Source of the DNA: Pomphorhynchus laevis
Lineage: Eukaryota; Acanthocephala; Palaeacanthocephala; Echinorhynchida; Pomphorhynchidae
Assembly (NCBI GenBank): GCA_012934845.2
Contig: WNNJ02001681.1
Span: 1-64,000 of the forward strand
Direction of reading: 5' to 3'
Length of the DNA stretch: 64,000 nt
Shown here: positions 20,613 to 33,142 of the stretch, one piece after another
How positions within the stretch are numbered: position 1 is the first letter of the stretch
Layout: each line of letters opens with the position of its first letter
Position numbers and translations under genes: made by a program
Notes under the pieces: generated by a model
The model's input: only the letters and a program-made list of their open reading frames with translations
Told to the model about the DNA's origin: nothing
Databases searched by the model: none

Positions 20613-21355
20613 TTATAAATATATAAAAAATATATAACACGGCAACAGAAACGGCTGATGGTTGTTAACCCGACTAATGAGTGCTGCCGGCTACCATAAG
20701 CTCTTCTAGGAGTGATAAAGAAGTCTGCTCTACATGTAATCGAACACCGGTTTTTGGCAACATCTACAATTATAAAACTGAAGCTTATTAGCCCCCAGGA
20801 GCACAGTGAAACACATCATACTATCAAACTATAAAACTATATTCTCTAAAAAGATCATGCGAGAAAACAATCAACGACATCAATTAAATCTACTGTCAAA
20901 GAAAATTAGGATATGGTCTTGTTTGGTACAATAAACCGCTTTGAAAATTTTTCATTTCACAATATACAATGTTATAATACGCTTTTAATCTAGAAATATT
21001 ATTTGGAGAAATCAGTTAAAGTAATAAAAATAATAATTTTAATAATTAAAGAAATAATAATTTCACTCATATAAACAAATATGGCTTGAAGTTTTCAGAA
21101 TTAGACAAGATTATGATTATGAATATAATTTTAAAAACCAAATTGTTCTGAAGTGGCTAAACCGTTTTTTATTTAAATTCAAATATTTTAGCGAAATAAT
21201 TTAATTTTAAATTTACAACAAATTTTCATGGTATAACATGTGCAAATTTTTACAATTTTGAATTCAACAGTGTGGAACGATCGTAGAAAATATTTATACT
21301 TTAATTCAATATGTAGATAAAATTATATATGCGTTTTATTGATACTTTATTTAAA
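20613..21355. other. Spacer with no supported gene
   Basis: Starts with a short GC-richer patch (20640-20780) without recognisable coding, then AT-rich sequence. A perfect inverted pair CCGTTGTAA / TTACAACGG lies at 21361-21384, just before the next Naiad copy. Confidence 0.35.
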
Positions 21356-21360
21356 ATGGT

Positions 21361-21736
21361 CCGTTGTAACTAAACTTACAACGGATGGGCCGTTGTAAGT
21401 TTAGTCAGAGTCAACTAAACTAGCTGGCGACACCAAAAAGCAGCGTTAAAAATTATGACTTAACAAAAGTTACATGTACTCAACCAGATTGAAAAAATAG
21501 GTAAGTACTAATGATTTCAATTTTAGGTCTTTTAAATGTAACAGAAAAAATTGTATAGTTTGTGATGTTATAAATAATAATAATTGTATTGTAAGTAATA
21601 CGACAAACAAATGTTTTTCATTAAATATTAATAATAATTGTAACTGCAATACCACAGGTGTAGTGTATCTAATACAATGTACATGTGGATTGCAGTATAT
21701 AGGAAAAACATATCAAATGTTAAAAACTAGGTTAAG
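21361..21736 (+). mobile_element. Naiad-type PLE, 5' part, interrupted by a LINE
   Basis: Leader hairpin (AGTTTAGT ... ACTAAACT at about 21396-21420), a GTAAGTACTAAT...TTTTAG block (21500-21525), then FKCNRKNCIVCDVINN and VVYLIQCTCGLQYIGKTYQM. The domain breaks at 'AAAACTAGGTT' (21736), where the 3' end of a reverse LINE begins. The rest of the domain resumes at 25056. Confidence 0.75.
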
Positions 21737-24700
21737 AAGAAAAGGATTTTTAAGTGGCAAATGTGACTTTCAGTCACTTACAAGTACAATAAAATGACAA
21801 AAAAATTATAAATTAGGATTCCGTATAAATGTAAATAAAAATTTTTAAATTGTACATATGAATATGATGCAGTAACATTTAAGGGAAGATTGTTCCACAG
21901 TTTAGGCCCTGCAATCGAGTATGATCGATGCGCGGTGAGCGAAAAATGACGTGGAACATATAATCTTGATCTTGTAGAATGACTGCGAAGCGAAATAGAA
22001 GTTGTGGATTTACTGGATAATGTAGGTAAGATGAGCTGTGAAGGGGCGTTGGCATTTATGATATTCCACATAAAGCATGCTAGTTTAAACCTTATGCGGT
22101 TCGTGATGTCTAGCCAAGACAACGAATTATAATAACGCGATATGTGATCGAATTTCCTTAAGCGAAAAATAACTCTAACGGCCGAATTTAGAATATTTTG
22201 CAAAGATTTGAGCGATGATTTCGGATAATTATTAAGAAGACTGACAGAATAACCAAGTTTGGAAATCAGTAGATAATTCACTAATTTCACCGTAGTGAGA
22301 GTATAGAGATGATGTCTTACTTGCCTAATGTCCCTCAATATAAGAAAACAGCATTGAGCGTTGTGTCTGATGAAAGGAAGAAATGACAAGTGGGAATCAA
22401 ATGAAATTCTGATAATAGTCATAGAAGTGACTACCGGTAAAGTATATTCAGAAATTTTGATTGAAATGTTCGGATCAGACAAAGAGTGAGGTGTTATCCA
22501 CATAAGGGTAGATTTCTTCGTATTTATTACTAAACGTAATGACGTCAAATGTTTACAAAAATGATTTAGACAATCAGAAGCAATGTCTGCAAGGTCATTA
22601 ACGGAAGAAGGATCACAGTCTGCATACAGCACGATGTCGTCTGCATATTGAATAAAATGAAAACCATAAGGTGAGGCTATATATGTTAGGTCGCCAAGAA
22701 AAAGTGTGAATAGTAGAGGTCCAAGAACAGAACCTTGAGGTACGTCGTGAGTGATTTGATAAATAGGTGAGAAAGTTGAATTAGATTCAACACTAAAAGA
22801 TCTACCAGTTAGATATGATTAGAAGCATTTGATAACACTAGATGAGAAACCGTATCGGTGACGAAGACATGCAAGGAGGATTTGATGGTCAACGACATCA
22901 AAGGCTGAACTAAATCAAGCGCTATAATAAGACCAATACGACTCTTATCAATGGCGACAAGTAAATGGTCAAGAATTTGAGTGTATGCAGTGAGGATTGA
23001 ATGATGTTCACGATAAGCAGATTGAGAAGAAGGAAACAGGTTATTAACATTCAGATAGTCACTTATTTGATGTAGGATTATACGTTCAAAAAGTTTGGAG
23101 ATTGTCGGTAGGTGAGAAATTAGTCTGTACGAAGAAGGAATCATGGGATCAAGAGATGATCGCTTCACAAGTGGCCGTATAATGGCAACTTTAAAGGAAT
23201 CAGGATACTTCGAATACCGAATTGACGAATTGAAAAGATTACACAAATAAGGGAAGTGTGTGGATGCAAGATTTCAATACATTAGTTGGGATAATATCTC
23301 CGATAGATGTCGTGTTTGGTAATCGCGTCAGTGCAGTTAATATTTGCTGAGGATTTATAAGCGTAAAGTAGAAAAGTTCCGGCAAATGATGGTTCAAGAC
23401 AGAATAAAAGTCGTCATTAATGGGAGTAATAGTGTAAATATTTGCAGTAAGCTTATCACGAAGATATTCACGATAAATGCAAGGAGACAGTGTTGATTTC
23501 GGACATGACGTCCAAGTAAGTTTTTAATGAAAGACCACAAATTTCGTGAAGAAGAAGGAGATTCAATTTTTGCACGCCAGTAAGCAAGTGATTTATGTTT
23601 AAGAGCTCACAGTACCGTTTACGAGAATCTTTGAAAGATAATCTGGCTGTATCTGCCAAAGAAACATTTCTTCGATGTGTTCTAAGATACAGGCGATGAC
23701 AACGACACAGTAAACGTTTGACAGTGACACATTCACAATCAAACCAAGGAGCTTGATGAGAACGTCGTGGAACAAAAACCCTTAAAGGTAATATTTTATC
23801 AAGAATTTGGGTAATGCATGATTCAAAGTTATTCGCAAGAATACTTACAGATGATGAAGGAGACAAATCTAAAGAGCTTTCAGATAATTTTGAAATAGCG
23901 CTAAATCAGGTTTCCAAGATATATGAGAGCGAGATGTAGAGGGAAAATCGGGAAAGGAGTGTAATTGTAAGAAAAGAATAAAATGATCAGAAATACCGGT
24001 ACCAAGCACGGTGGCAAGTGGTTTAAGATGCGAGGAAGTTCGCAAAAAGAAACCATCTATGGTTCCTCCCAGAATATATGTAACATCAGTGTGTTGATAA
24101 ACGAATCCGAGATCACCAATTATTGAAAAAAGACGTACAGCGTTTCGCGAGGTTGGCCATTCAAGATGAATGTTGAAATCACCGAGAAGGATTATTGGGC
24201 CAGGTGCGTCAATGTTTAAGAGAAGATCGTAAAATTCGTCGAAAAAAGTGTTGCTTGGACCAATGGAACCAGAACGATATAGTAAGATGAAGTTGTTACG
24301 ATCATTAAGATTCGATGCTGAGAAATACATTAGCTCAAAAGACGTAGGTTCAATGTGAATGTCGTGGATGGCAAGCGGAACAGTGGGTAATGCGAAACAT
24401 ACAAGACCGCCATAGTTGATTGATGTTGAATACTCCGAACGCGGACGATGAATAATATTTAAATTTAGTGAGTGTAGACGACGGATGCACAGATCATCTG
24501 GGGAATACAATGATTCTGTAATACACAAGAGCAAAAGGTGATTTTCGTCAAAAATGTGCAGAGCAAGATCAACTTTGTTACGTAAAGAGTGAATGTTTAT
24601 TAGTCCAAACAATACTGACGATGTGGGAAAAGATAAAGGATAATTGACGTTTGTTTGATGTTCGATAACACCCCTATCCAGTCATATGGCAAGATCTGTA

Positions 24701-25055
24701 TTTCTAGGATGCTGATCGTTACGCCCCAGTATCCCAGGGTTTTGATCAGATACAGGTGTTGTCTCTGCACCTGCGACTGTATCCTTATCCTTGTTTAAAG
24801 TGATTACGGAGCAATTATTTGAACTTGTGGAATTTGATAATTGAATAACTCTATTGTTGCGAATGCAAAATAATTTGTTTGGTTCTGAAATTTGTCGAAT
24901 TGATTGATAGTCTTGCAATTGATTGATTGTCTTGATTGAATCTTGATTAATCGTCTTGATTGATTGTTGTATGTAAGTAATTTATTATTGTAAGTTTTAA
25001 CAATCAAGAAAAATTTTTAACTCAAATTTGTTAACAAATTTTTAATAGGTTAAGT
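21737..25055 (-). mobile_element. CR1/L2-like LINE inserted in a Naiad copy
   Basis: Minus-strand order: ORF1 end with FCIRNNRVIQLS (24682-24918); AP endonuclease (23869-24612) with INIHSLRNK, CITES, LLGDFNIHLEW, GTIDGF and GISDHF, i.e. all main catalytic motifs; linker (23468-23866); RT fingers (22809-23246: SYRLISHLPTISKLFERI); motif B and catalytic strand near 22640-22760 (VPQGSVLGPLLFTLF, QYADDIVLYAD); thumb and C-terminus (21778-22632) ending in SIAGPKLWNNLP, typical of CR1/L2. Frames change several times, so it is inactive, but about 3.3 kb is collinear and nearly complete for ORF2. The 3' end reads TGCCACTTAAAAA. It sits within the Naiad nuclease coding sequence with about 15 bp of target missing. 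Confidence 0.85.
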
Positions 25056-26612
25056 TAATACATTTGTAATATACAGCATAATAGTCAAAGTATATTTCAT
25101 AAGCATATGAGACTAATAGGACATTATATAGGATATTGTAAATTATTTATTTTAGAACATATTATTAAAGAGAATAAGGCAATATCAAATTAAAAACAGT
25201 TATGAATAAAAACAGTCAAAAACTGAAGAAAAACAGTCAAAGAAAAACAGTTATGAAGAAAAACAGTCAAATCAAAAACTATCAGAAAGAGAAGATTGTT
25301 GGATTAAAACTCTTTATTTTATGTACCCATTAGGATTGAATGATGCGGTACAAGGAATTGGCAGAAGTAGTATAATACATAATAAACAACTATATTATAA
25401 TAATCCGTTTAACGCAAACCGAGAAGTCATGGTGATAAAAGGAATAAGAAAAATAGAGTTAAAAATATTAAAAAATATAAGTATATTTATGAACAATTAG
25501 AAATATTAACGTAACTTTTTAGAGATAATAAACTAAAAGATTATTATATAAAGGAAGATTTTCTAGAGATATTATTTGTTCAATAAATAAAAGATCAATT
25601 AGCGATTATGATAGGTTAACTTGTATAATATATGGATATATATATTTTGACAAATAAAAGGTGTTCCAATGGAAGGTAACGGTAGCCCAATTATAGCTGA
25701 CTTGTTTTTAAGCTTTATAGAATATAAATTTGTTCATAACTGTTAAAAAATAAATCTTAATTATATAAAGATATGAAATATATGTTTCGATATATTGATG
25801 ATATATGTGTATTTAATTTTAGCAATTTTTATTCAAAAAGCGAACAAATTTATCCTGGTAGCATCATTCTTAATAAAACCAATATTAATTATAAAGAAGG
25901 TATATATTTAGATATTAACATTAAATTAGCATCAATTAAAACTACTTTTAATTTATATCGTAAAGATGACTTTTAAATTTACAAGAAACATATTTTTGCA
26001 TGAGCATTTATGCATGTCATTTTATATAAAATATAATACATTAAATAATGAAATTTTAAGAATTGCAACAATATGTAATGAAATTGGCTTTCTTCAAAAT
26101 CATTTAAATAATTTAATAGATACATATTTTAAACTAGGTTACTATAAAAATAACATCAAGCAGAAAATAGTAAAATATATAAATCAACACAATAATATAA
26201 AGAATAAATTTAAACTCTTAAGTGTCAAATTTTTATGGATGGATAATAAATAATATACATTGTATTAGAATAAGATACTAGATAGTTATTTCAGAGGAAA
26301 TACATCATTAGCATGTATTTGGCCCCGCTGCTATGTTGGGTAGAGGAGTTAGGGGCCGAAACCTGATAGCATAGCAGTTCCTCCTGATGACCTCTAATTA
26401 TTATTCTGATACAACGTCTGTTATTTATTACTCAATTCATAAAAATGACGTTTATTTTAAATTTCATTTTTTTTAACTTGATTTAAATTATAAAAAATCT
26501 TAAAACAATTATTAATTTTATTATTTAATTGTTAAATTTTAATTTTGCATTATCATGTTTTGTTTATTTTATAATTATATTAAATACGTAGACTCGGTTA
26601 GCTGATTTAATT
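25056..26612 (+). mobile_element. Naiad-type PLE, 3' part of the LINE-split copy
   Basis: Resumes at 'TAATATACAGCATAATAG' and reads the end of the nuclease domain (KLFILEHIIKEN), a locally expanded segment of AAACAGTCAA/AAACAGTTATG words (25195-25275), MYPIRIE-like and KRKPRSHGDKR, then an internal deletion to the RT at GVPMEGNGSPIIADLFLSF (25670). Catalytic strand FRYIDDICVF near 25790, then the C-terminal helices (25966-26253). The pseudoknot is at 26321-26377 and the 3' terminus at 26583-26605. Confidence 0.75.
26321..26377 (+). ncRNA. H-type pseudoknot in Naiad 3' region
   Basis: Same structure as at 18407: GGCCCC (26321-26326) with GGGGCC (26352-26357), and CTGCTATG (26328-26335) with CATAGCAG (26370-26377). 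All positions are intact. Confidence 0.6.
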
Positions 26613-26639
26613 TATTGAAAAATAGAATACCTGGAAAAT

Positions 26640-27312
26640 TTGTTACCTACAAAAATTACAACACAACAACAATTTATTGACAAGAAAATACAAACAATAT
26701 TTTCCTGTCAACCACTAGTTCGGTGTCGCGTCGTGGAGGCAGTGCACGAACCAAACTACTTAAGACATCGCGATTTTGATCGACAGACCACAGTTCTCTT
26801 TTAGATAGACCGAAGTGGTCTTCGGCCAGTTTCGAGATTTGATCTATCCACCTGTACCGAGGTCTACCTTTAGGTCTTTTTCCAAAGACTCCGGCCCGGA
26901 AACTCCTCAGAGAAAGGCGATCCCTAGACATCCTCAGAACGTGTTCAAGCTACCTCAGCTAACTTTCTTCGATTTGGAGAAGCAGCGATTTACTTGGAGT
27001 CCTACCTGCATGACCGAATTACTAACTTTATCTCTAAGCCTATGACCTACCACACCGCGAACGAACTTCATTTCGGTCGCCTTTATCCGAGATATGATCC
27101 TTCCGATCATATCCCAAAGCTCATGACGATAAGTCAAGATAAGAACGAATATTGCGTGGTATATTGAAAGCTTCGCTCGAAGACTCAACTCCCGCTTCAC
27201 AATGGTAGACCTGAACAAAGAACGCATTGCTGCGTTAGCTGCACAAATCTGCTTATCAATCTCCTTAATGTTCCTGCCGTTTCTCGAGAACAATACCCCA
27301 AGATATTTAAAA
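26640..27312 (-). mobile_element. RTE/Rex3-like LINE, C-terminal region
   Basis: Minus-strand frames 26955-27293 and 26674-26931 read, in order, KYLGVLFSRNG, a long helical thumb with LSIYHAIFVLILTY and MKFVRGVVGHRLRD, then MSRDRLSL, KGRPRYRWIDQI and NRDVLSSLVRALPPRR. This 'G-R-P-x-x-R-W-x-D' ending is characteristic of the RTE clade. A frame change lies near 26945. It abuts the 3' end of the preceding Naiad and is probably from the same family as the RT piece at 845-2078, though they do not overlap. Confidence 0.7.
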
Positions 27313-27446
27313 TTATATAAAAAATAATATGGCTAAATATACAAGTATGTCACTTCACGTAAATATATTTGCTATTTATACAATATAAATTTGTTTTTAC
27401 GAATTTCAGTTAAAATTCAAATTCTGCAACGCTTAAAAATATATTA

Positions 27447-27699
27447 GGGCGACTTTTTCCATTATGCGAACAAATTTTACTTGTCTAAATAGGAATTGAT
27501 GCCAAAACCTGATAGTATCGCAGGTTTACCTGGTGAGCTCTAATCCTTTTTCGAATATATTTTAAATTATTTATTAGTCAATTTATAAAAATGACTTTTA
27601 TTCTAAATTTCAACTATAAATTTTAACTTGATATGAATTATATAAAATCAGGGCGACTTTCGTCTCTTATTCGAACAGTTTTTACTTGTCTAAATAGGT
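27447..27699 (+). repeat. About 48-bp direct repeats flanking a Naiad 3' tail
   Basis: AGGGCGACTTT ... ACTTGTCTAAATAGG occurs at 27447-27493 and again at 27652-27699, about 80% alike. Between them is a decayed Naiad 3' region (ACCTGATAGTATCGCAGG, then the GTCAATT..ATAAAAATGAC hairpin). The layout resembles a target duplication, or the edges of two tandem element copies. Confidence 0.65.
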
Positions 27700-27711
27700 A
27701 ATTTTGCAATT

Positions 27712-30235
27712 TCAAATAAAAGGAATAGGAAAAATAGAGTTAAAAATATTAAAAAAGATATGTATATAAATGAACAATTAGAAATATTAAAACAACTTTT
27801 AGTGATAATAAGCTAAAAGATCTTTATGTAAATATAAGAAGTTTTTCTAAAGATATCATATGTTCAATAAATCAAAAATTAATTAACGACTATGATAGGC
27901 TAAGTTGTATAATAGACAGTTATTGTAATACAAAATACTATAATCGTACAATAAATGTTAATAATAACAATAGAAAATATACATTAACCATAAACTTCAT
28001 TAATAAATGTATAGATAACATAAATATAGCCGGACTTTTAAATAATTCTAAAAGTAAAGAAATAATAGAGTCAGATTTAAGTAAATATATTCCTAAAATA
28101 AGGTATAAACTCCTACCACCATAAGGACTTAAAAAAATGTAATTATAATAAAGAATTAAAATCAATATGTAACGATAATATTAGAAACATAATGGAAACA
28201 GAATGCAATTGTAAAAGTCTTAGTTTTGATAAAATAAATAAACATATATGTACCCATAATCTAGAATTAATTGAAAATTGTGAATTAAGAAGCTGCTATC
28301 AAAAGGATATAAATATAGATTAAATAATAACAACGACAAAAATAAAATTTACAATTCGTTATATAATAACTTAAATGATTACTTTAGTAAGCTGATTAAT
28401 AGTGAAAGTTCGAATATATCTAAGATAAAAATTTGGAAAGATTATATATTTGATAAAATTAAAAATAAAATGAAAAAACAAACAATTATAAAAGGAAAGA
28501 TAAAATTAATAAAGATATGTATAAAGAACTTACTAAATTAAAGGATAACTATATTATAACAACTATTGATATAGCAAGTAATAGCTTTGTCTTCATATGC
28601 AAAAAGCTTTATTGTGATATACTGATGAAAGAAGTTAATTATTATGTTTTAAATATAAACACAACATATGAAAGTAGTAATTTAAGTTTAGAAACAATTA
28701 TTACAAATCATTGTTCTATAATAGATAAAAAGTGTATAAAGGTTAAATCAGATAATGAAACTATACCCATATTATATTGGAATCCAAAATTACATAAAAA
28801 TCCAATCAAACCTAGGTTCATATGTAGTGCGTTTAAATGTACATTAAAACCACTTTCTGTCTATATGAATAAAATACTTAAAGTAATTAAAGCACACTTT
28901 AAAAAATATTGCAAGGTAATCGAAATTAATACTGGTATAAAACACTATTTCAGTATTAATTCAACAAAAAAATTAGAACAGACAAAAAGAATAAACTTTC
29001 AAAATATAAATACATACGATTTTAGTACGCTTTATGCAAATCTAGATTTAGTAGATATTAAAGAAGCGTTAGTAAAATTAATTAACCTTATATTCGGAAA
29101 AAGATATACATATATGTGTTATAATAATTATAACGCCTATCTAACAAAAATTAAACCATCAAATAAATATAAATATATGGATAAAATTGAATTAATATAA
29201 TCCTTAAATATCTTGATAAATCAAAATTATTTAAAAGTATGGATATCTATATTTAGACAAGTAAAAGGTGTTCCAATGGAAGGTAACGGTAGCCCAATTA
29301 TAGCTGACTTGTTTTTAAGCTTTATAGAATATAAATTTGTTCATAACTGTGTAAAAACTAAATCTAAACAATATAAATATATGAAATATATGTTTCGATA
29401 CATTGATGATATATGTGTATTTAATTCTAATGATTTTTATTCAATTAGTGAGCACATTTATCCAGAAAGCCTTATTCTTAACAAAACCAATATTAATGAT
29501 AAAGAAGGTGTATATCTAGATATGAATATTAAATTAACATTAACTAAAACTACTATTAATTTATATCGTAAAGATGACATTTAAATTTACAAGAAACATA
29601 TTTTTGCATGAGCATTCATGCATACCATATAATATAAAATATAATACATTAAATAATGAAATTTTAAGAATTGCAACAATATGTAATGATATTGGCTTTC
29701 TTCAAAATCATTTAAATAATTTAATAGATACATATTTTAAACTAGGTTACTATAAAAATAACATCAAGCAGAAAATAGTAAAATATATAAATCAACACAA
29801 TAATATAAAGAATAAATTTAAACTCTTAAGTGTCAAATTTTTATGGATGGATAATAAATAATATACTTTGTATTAGAATAAGATACTAGATAGTTATTTC
29901 AGAGGAAATACATCATTAGCATGTATTTGGCCCCGCTGCTATGTTGGGTAGAGGAGTTAGGGGCCGAAACCTGATAGCATAGCAGTTCCTCCTGATGACC
30001 TCTAATTAATATTCTGATACAACGTCTGTTTTTTATTACTCAATTCATAAAAATGACGTTTATTTTAAATTTTATTTTTTTAACTTGATTTAAATTATAG
30101 AAAATTTAAATTATAGAAAATCTAAAAGCAATTATTAATTTTATTATTCAATTATTAAATTTTGATTTAGCATTAATATGTTTTGTTTATTTTATAATTA
30201 TATTAAATACTTAGACTCAGTTAGCTGATTTAATG
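27712..30235 (+). mobile_element. Naiad-type PLE, most complete RT copy
   Basis: Starts in the linker (RNRKNRVKNI), passes the CxC motif that defines the clade (ETECNCKSL near 28205) and enters the RT. Frame 28517-29200 holds ILYWNPKLHKNPIKPRF (the PLE 'P-K-x-H-K' block), NTYDFSTLYANLD (motif A) and DIKEALVKLI. Frame 29213-29584 holds GVPMEGNGSPIIADLF (motif B), YMFRYIDDICVF (catalytic YIDD intact), EHIYPESLILNKTN and YLDMNIKL. Frame 29574-29861 is the thumb/C-terminus. No GIY-YIG follows the RT, as expected for the permuted order. The first part lies in several frames. Pseudoknot at 29929-29985, terminus at 30208-30228. Confidence 0.8.
29929..29985 (+). ncRNA. H-type pseudoknot in Naiad 3' region
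   Basis: GGCCCC (29929-29934) with GGGGCC (29960-29965), and CTGCTATG (29936-29943) with CATAGCAG (29978-29985). Identical to the copies at 18.4 and 26.3 kb. Confidence 0.6.
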
Positions 30236-31620
30236 TTTCATTTATCATAATATTTATAGCTATATATTAATCAATAAAAATACATATATTATAATTCTCG
30301 TATTTATATTTATTCAATGGTTGCATTTTAGTTAAATACGATAGTTATCATTGTTGTATCTTTTTCACATATCCTTACTTCAAATACAGGTGAATCAATT
30401 TGGTAAAGCTTTTTCTATGTTAACAGAATATAGAATGGATGATCTATAAAAATATAAGGTATTTGTATTTTTATTGCTCAATCTCTGCAAACATTTTTAT
30501 AAAGGCAACAATGAATGTTGTCTTTATATAATATCTACAAGCCTAGTAAATGAAATAAGCTCTAAGGCATATTTAAACGCGTTTCGGTTTCTAGATTAAA
30601 ATAGCCTTGATCTCCAAATTCTAATATGTCTCACTTTAATCTAGATTTGAACAACGACTACCAGAAATTGTATCTAAACTTTAATCGATGCATTCATCAC
30701 CTACCGCATTATCATCCAAACACCGACAAACATCTCATCCTAATTTTAGTAAACTTTTTACACGTGAAGAAAATTACAATAATTACATGCTTTATCAATA
30801 GCTTATAAATTATAAAATTACATTTTCATTCATTCAGTTTTAGTTTTCTTAATCAAGAAGTATATTTCCATATTCATCAATACTAGATATATTTATGATT
30901 TTCATTTATTTAAAAAGGAATTAAATAAAAAAATAGCCTTTTAAATTAAAATAGCACTGTTTTTTAGCTGATACGTGCTTCACAAAAATCAATATTTGAT
31001 TCTTGTGAATACAAAAACATCAAGTTTAGATCCTACACAATTAAATTTAAAATATCCATTTATTTCTTGTATATTTTTGGAACTAAATAAAAACGTTTCT
31101 CATTTATTTCGAAAAAATACTAGCAATAGATATCTACTAAACTGATAGTAGTTGATAAATGCGATTACAACGCTATCCTTAAGATTTGAGCAGTCTAGAT
31201 GACGAAATATTGATTGCAAATATTTTTTGAAAGATAGAGACGCCGTTGTGGGTAGATAAACTTCCATGTGATTCTTCGTATTGAACGTGTCTTCCCATTA
31301 ATCCATATCTGCGTAAAACTGCATTCACTCAGATATAATTTGTAGTTTGATCTTTATCTTGTTGATGGTAATAAATAGCAACGCTGTTGTGTATAGAACG
31401 ATTGAAGGGTGTTGTATTAGCTACCGGAGATAAACCTAAACTGAGACATTTCGGATCACGTTGATGTTTACGAATGCCCACTAGCTCTGTTTACTTGAAT
31501 CTGTTTTATGGAAACGCGTGAACTTTGTATATTGTAAGTGCTATTTATTTTTAACCAAGAATATTCACTTTAATATTTTTATCTTGCATTGATATAATTT
31601 TCCTTGTTTTTTTCATGTCT
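30236..31620. other. AT-rich stretch without supported gene
   Basis: A 60-codon open frame at 30626-30808 is His/Leu-rich with no recognised domain. 31130-31500 is slightly richer in GC and, on the minus strand, reads RRYGLMGRHVQYEE, which only faintly recalls a Tc1-type helix-turn-helix. I make no call. Confidence 0.3.
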
Positions 31621-31624
31621 AAAA

Positions 31625-31790
31625 TGTCTCAATTAAATGATTTAAACGATTTTTAATAAAACCAATAGCATTACATATTATGGCAATACGTGAATTTCAT
31701 TATTTAATTAGATTTAATATTAGGTGGTATACATGAATGTTCATGCAAGCATGTTTCTTATAAATTAATATTTTCAAATTGTATTTTTCT
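31625..31790 (-). mobile_element. Naiad C-terminal fragment, minus strand
   Basis: About 165 bp match, as reverse complement, the C-terminal Naiad region (the segment coding FLHEHS... and ATICNDIGFLQNHLNNL at 29600-29730). Diverged by eye; no flanking parts of the element remain. Confidence 0.55.
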
Positions 31791-32839
31791 GACTTCAATG
31801 AGGAATTTTATCATTCTCTGAAAATTCTATTTAATTTAAGATTGAATTTCGTCTTCATTATATTTAACTTTAACTACATCATACTTCGTTTACTGTTTTC
31901 TCACAATTTTGTTTTTGCCAAGAAATTCGAAATACAGCGAACACAACTAAATATGTAGACAGGAAGGCAGTAGAGTTATGTGAACATCTCATTTTATACA
32001 TGCGAACACATTTATGTTGAATCCAGACAGTGCTAAATATTATAGCAATCTGAATTGCGTCTTGCATTTTATATCGCTATAACGCTAGAGAAAGTGGATT
32101 TTATTTTACCGTATCCATTTAGGAAGTCTATGGAATGGCTGTCTATTTTTTACACTTTGGACATATAATGTCCAATGTATGATAAACAGAACACGATATT
32201 GCACAACCCAATTTATTTGATCAATCAATGACGCAAATGACGACGGAGTAGCGCAAGTTTAAAATAGTTCGTCAACTCTTGTAATATTGCCAAACAGCAG
32301 TGAATAGGAAGATATCTACTTGGCGGTACTACATCAAACGTTATCATGTGCTTTGGCAATTCCGCCGTTATCTAAGAGTTTTCTGATGGAATCAAATCAA
32401 TGTGGTGATAGAAATAATTGACTGTCTTTCCCAATTCGAAATAATATTCAATACAGGCTCAGTGATACTTTACACAAAATCAATGTAAGTATGCATGTAA
32501 TATTTTCCGGTGCCGTTTAAGATAATAAACGATTGAGAATAAGGACAATCGATAATAAAGTATAATTTTATGCTTTTACTACACGTCCACATTTCTTTGA
32601 CAAAATTTTTCTTTTCTTATTCATGAAGGTATCCTTTTTATATATTATCATTGACTTGACACTTTTCGATTCTGCAAAACATACTATTGGGATTTTGATT
32701 TGATGCTAATATGGCCAAATTGTTATAATCAATGCGAAATAATGACCCATTGTTTTGATATTCTAATTTGCATTTACACAAGTTTATACGATTGATGACC
32801 AATTTTCAAATTATTGTCCTCGTAATATATATATGGATT

Positions 32840-33142
32840 TTTAAATATTGTCTTTTGGCCTCGGCGCTATGTAGGTCGAATAATACGGGCCGATACCTGA
32901 TTACATAGCATTTTCTCCAGATGACCCCTAATCATCATTTTTATAACATCGTTTGTTATTTATCAGTCAATTCATAAAAATTGACTTTTATTTTAAATTT
33001 CAATTTAAAATTTTTACTTAATATAAGTTAAATAAAATCTAATATATAAAAATTATTTATTAAAATTACTTATTATTTAATTTAAATGTTTTTAATATTT
33101 ATATATAGTATAAAATACGTAGACTCAGTTATCTGATCGGAT
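32840..33142 (+). mobile_element. Diverged Naiad 3' tail with pseudoknot
   Basis: Contains GGCCTC (32857-32862) against GGGCC (32887-32891), keeping pairing through a G-U wobble, and GCTATG (32866-32871) with CATAGC (32904-32909). Then come the GTCAATTCATAAAAATTGAC hairpin and the terminus TACGTAGACTCAGTTATC at about 33117-33134. Only the non-coding 3' region of the element remains. Confidence 0.65.

Noticed and set aside
27712-30235. Selenocysteine-coding Naiad
   Set aside because: Selenoprotein Naiads are known in some animals, but stops here include TAA and TAG as well as TGA and no SECIS-like structure was evident.
31130-31500. Faint Tc1-like helix-turn-helix wording on the minus strand
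   Set aside because: Only about 12 residues match loosely; no terminal inverted repeats or DDE motif seen.
31485-31533. Possible 49-bp upstream exon of the host gene (LCLLESVLWKRVNFVY)
   Set aside because: Good GTAAGT donor, but its phase does not fit the next candidate exon.
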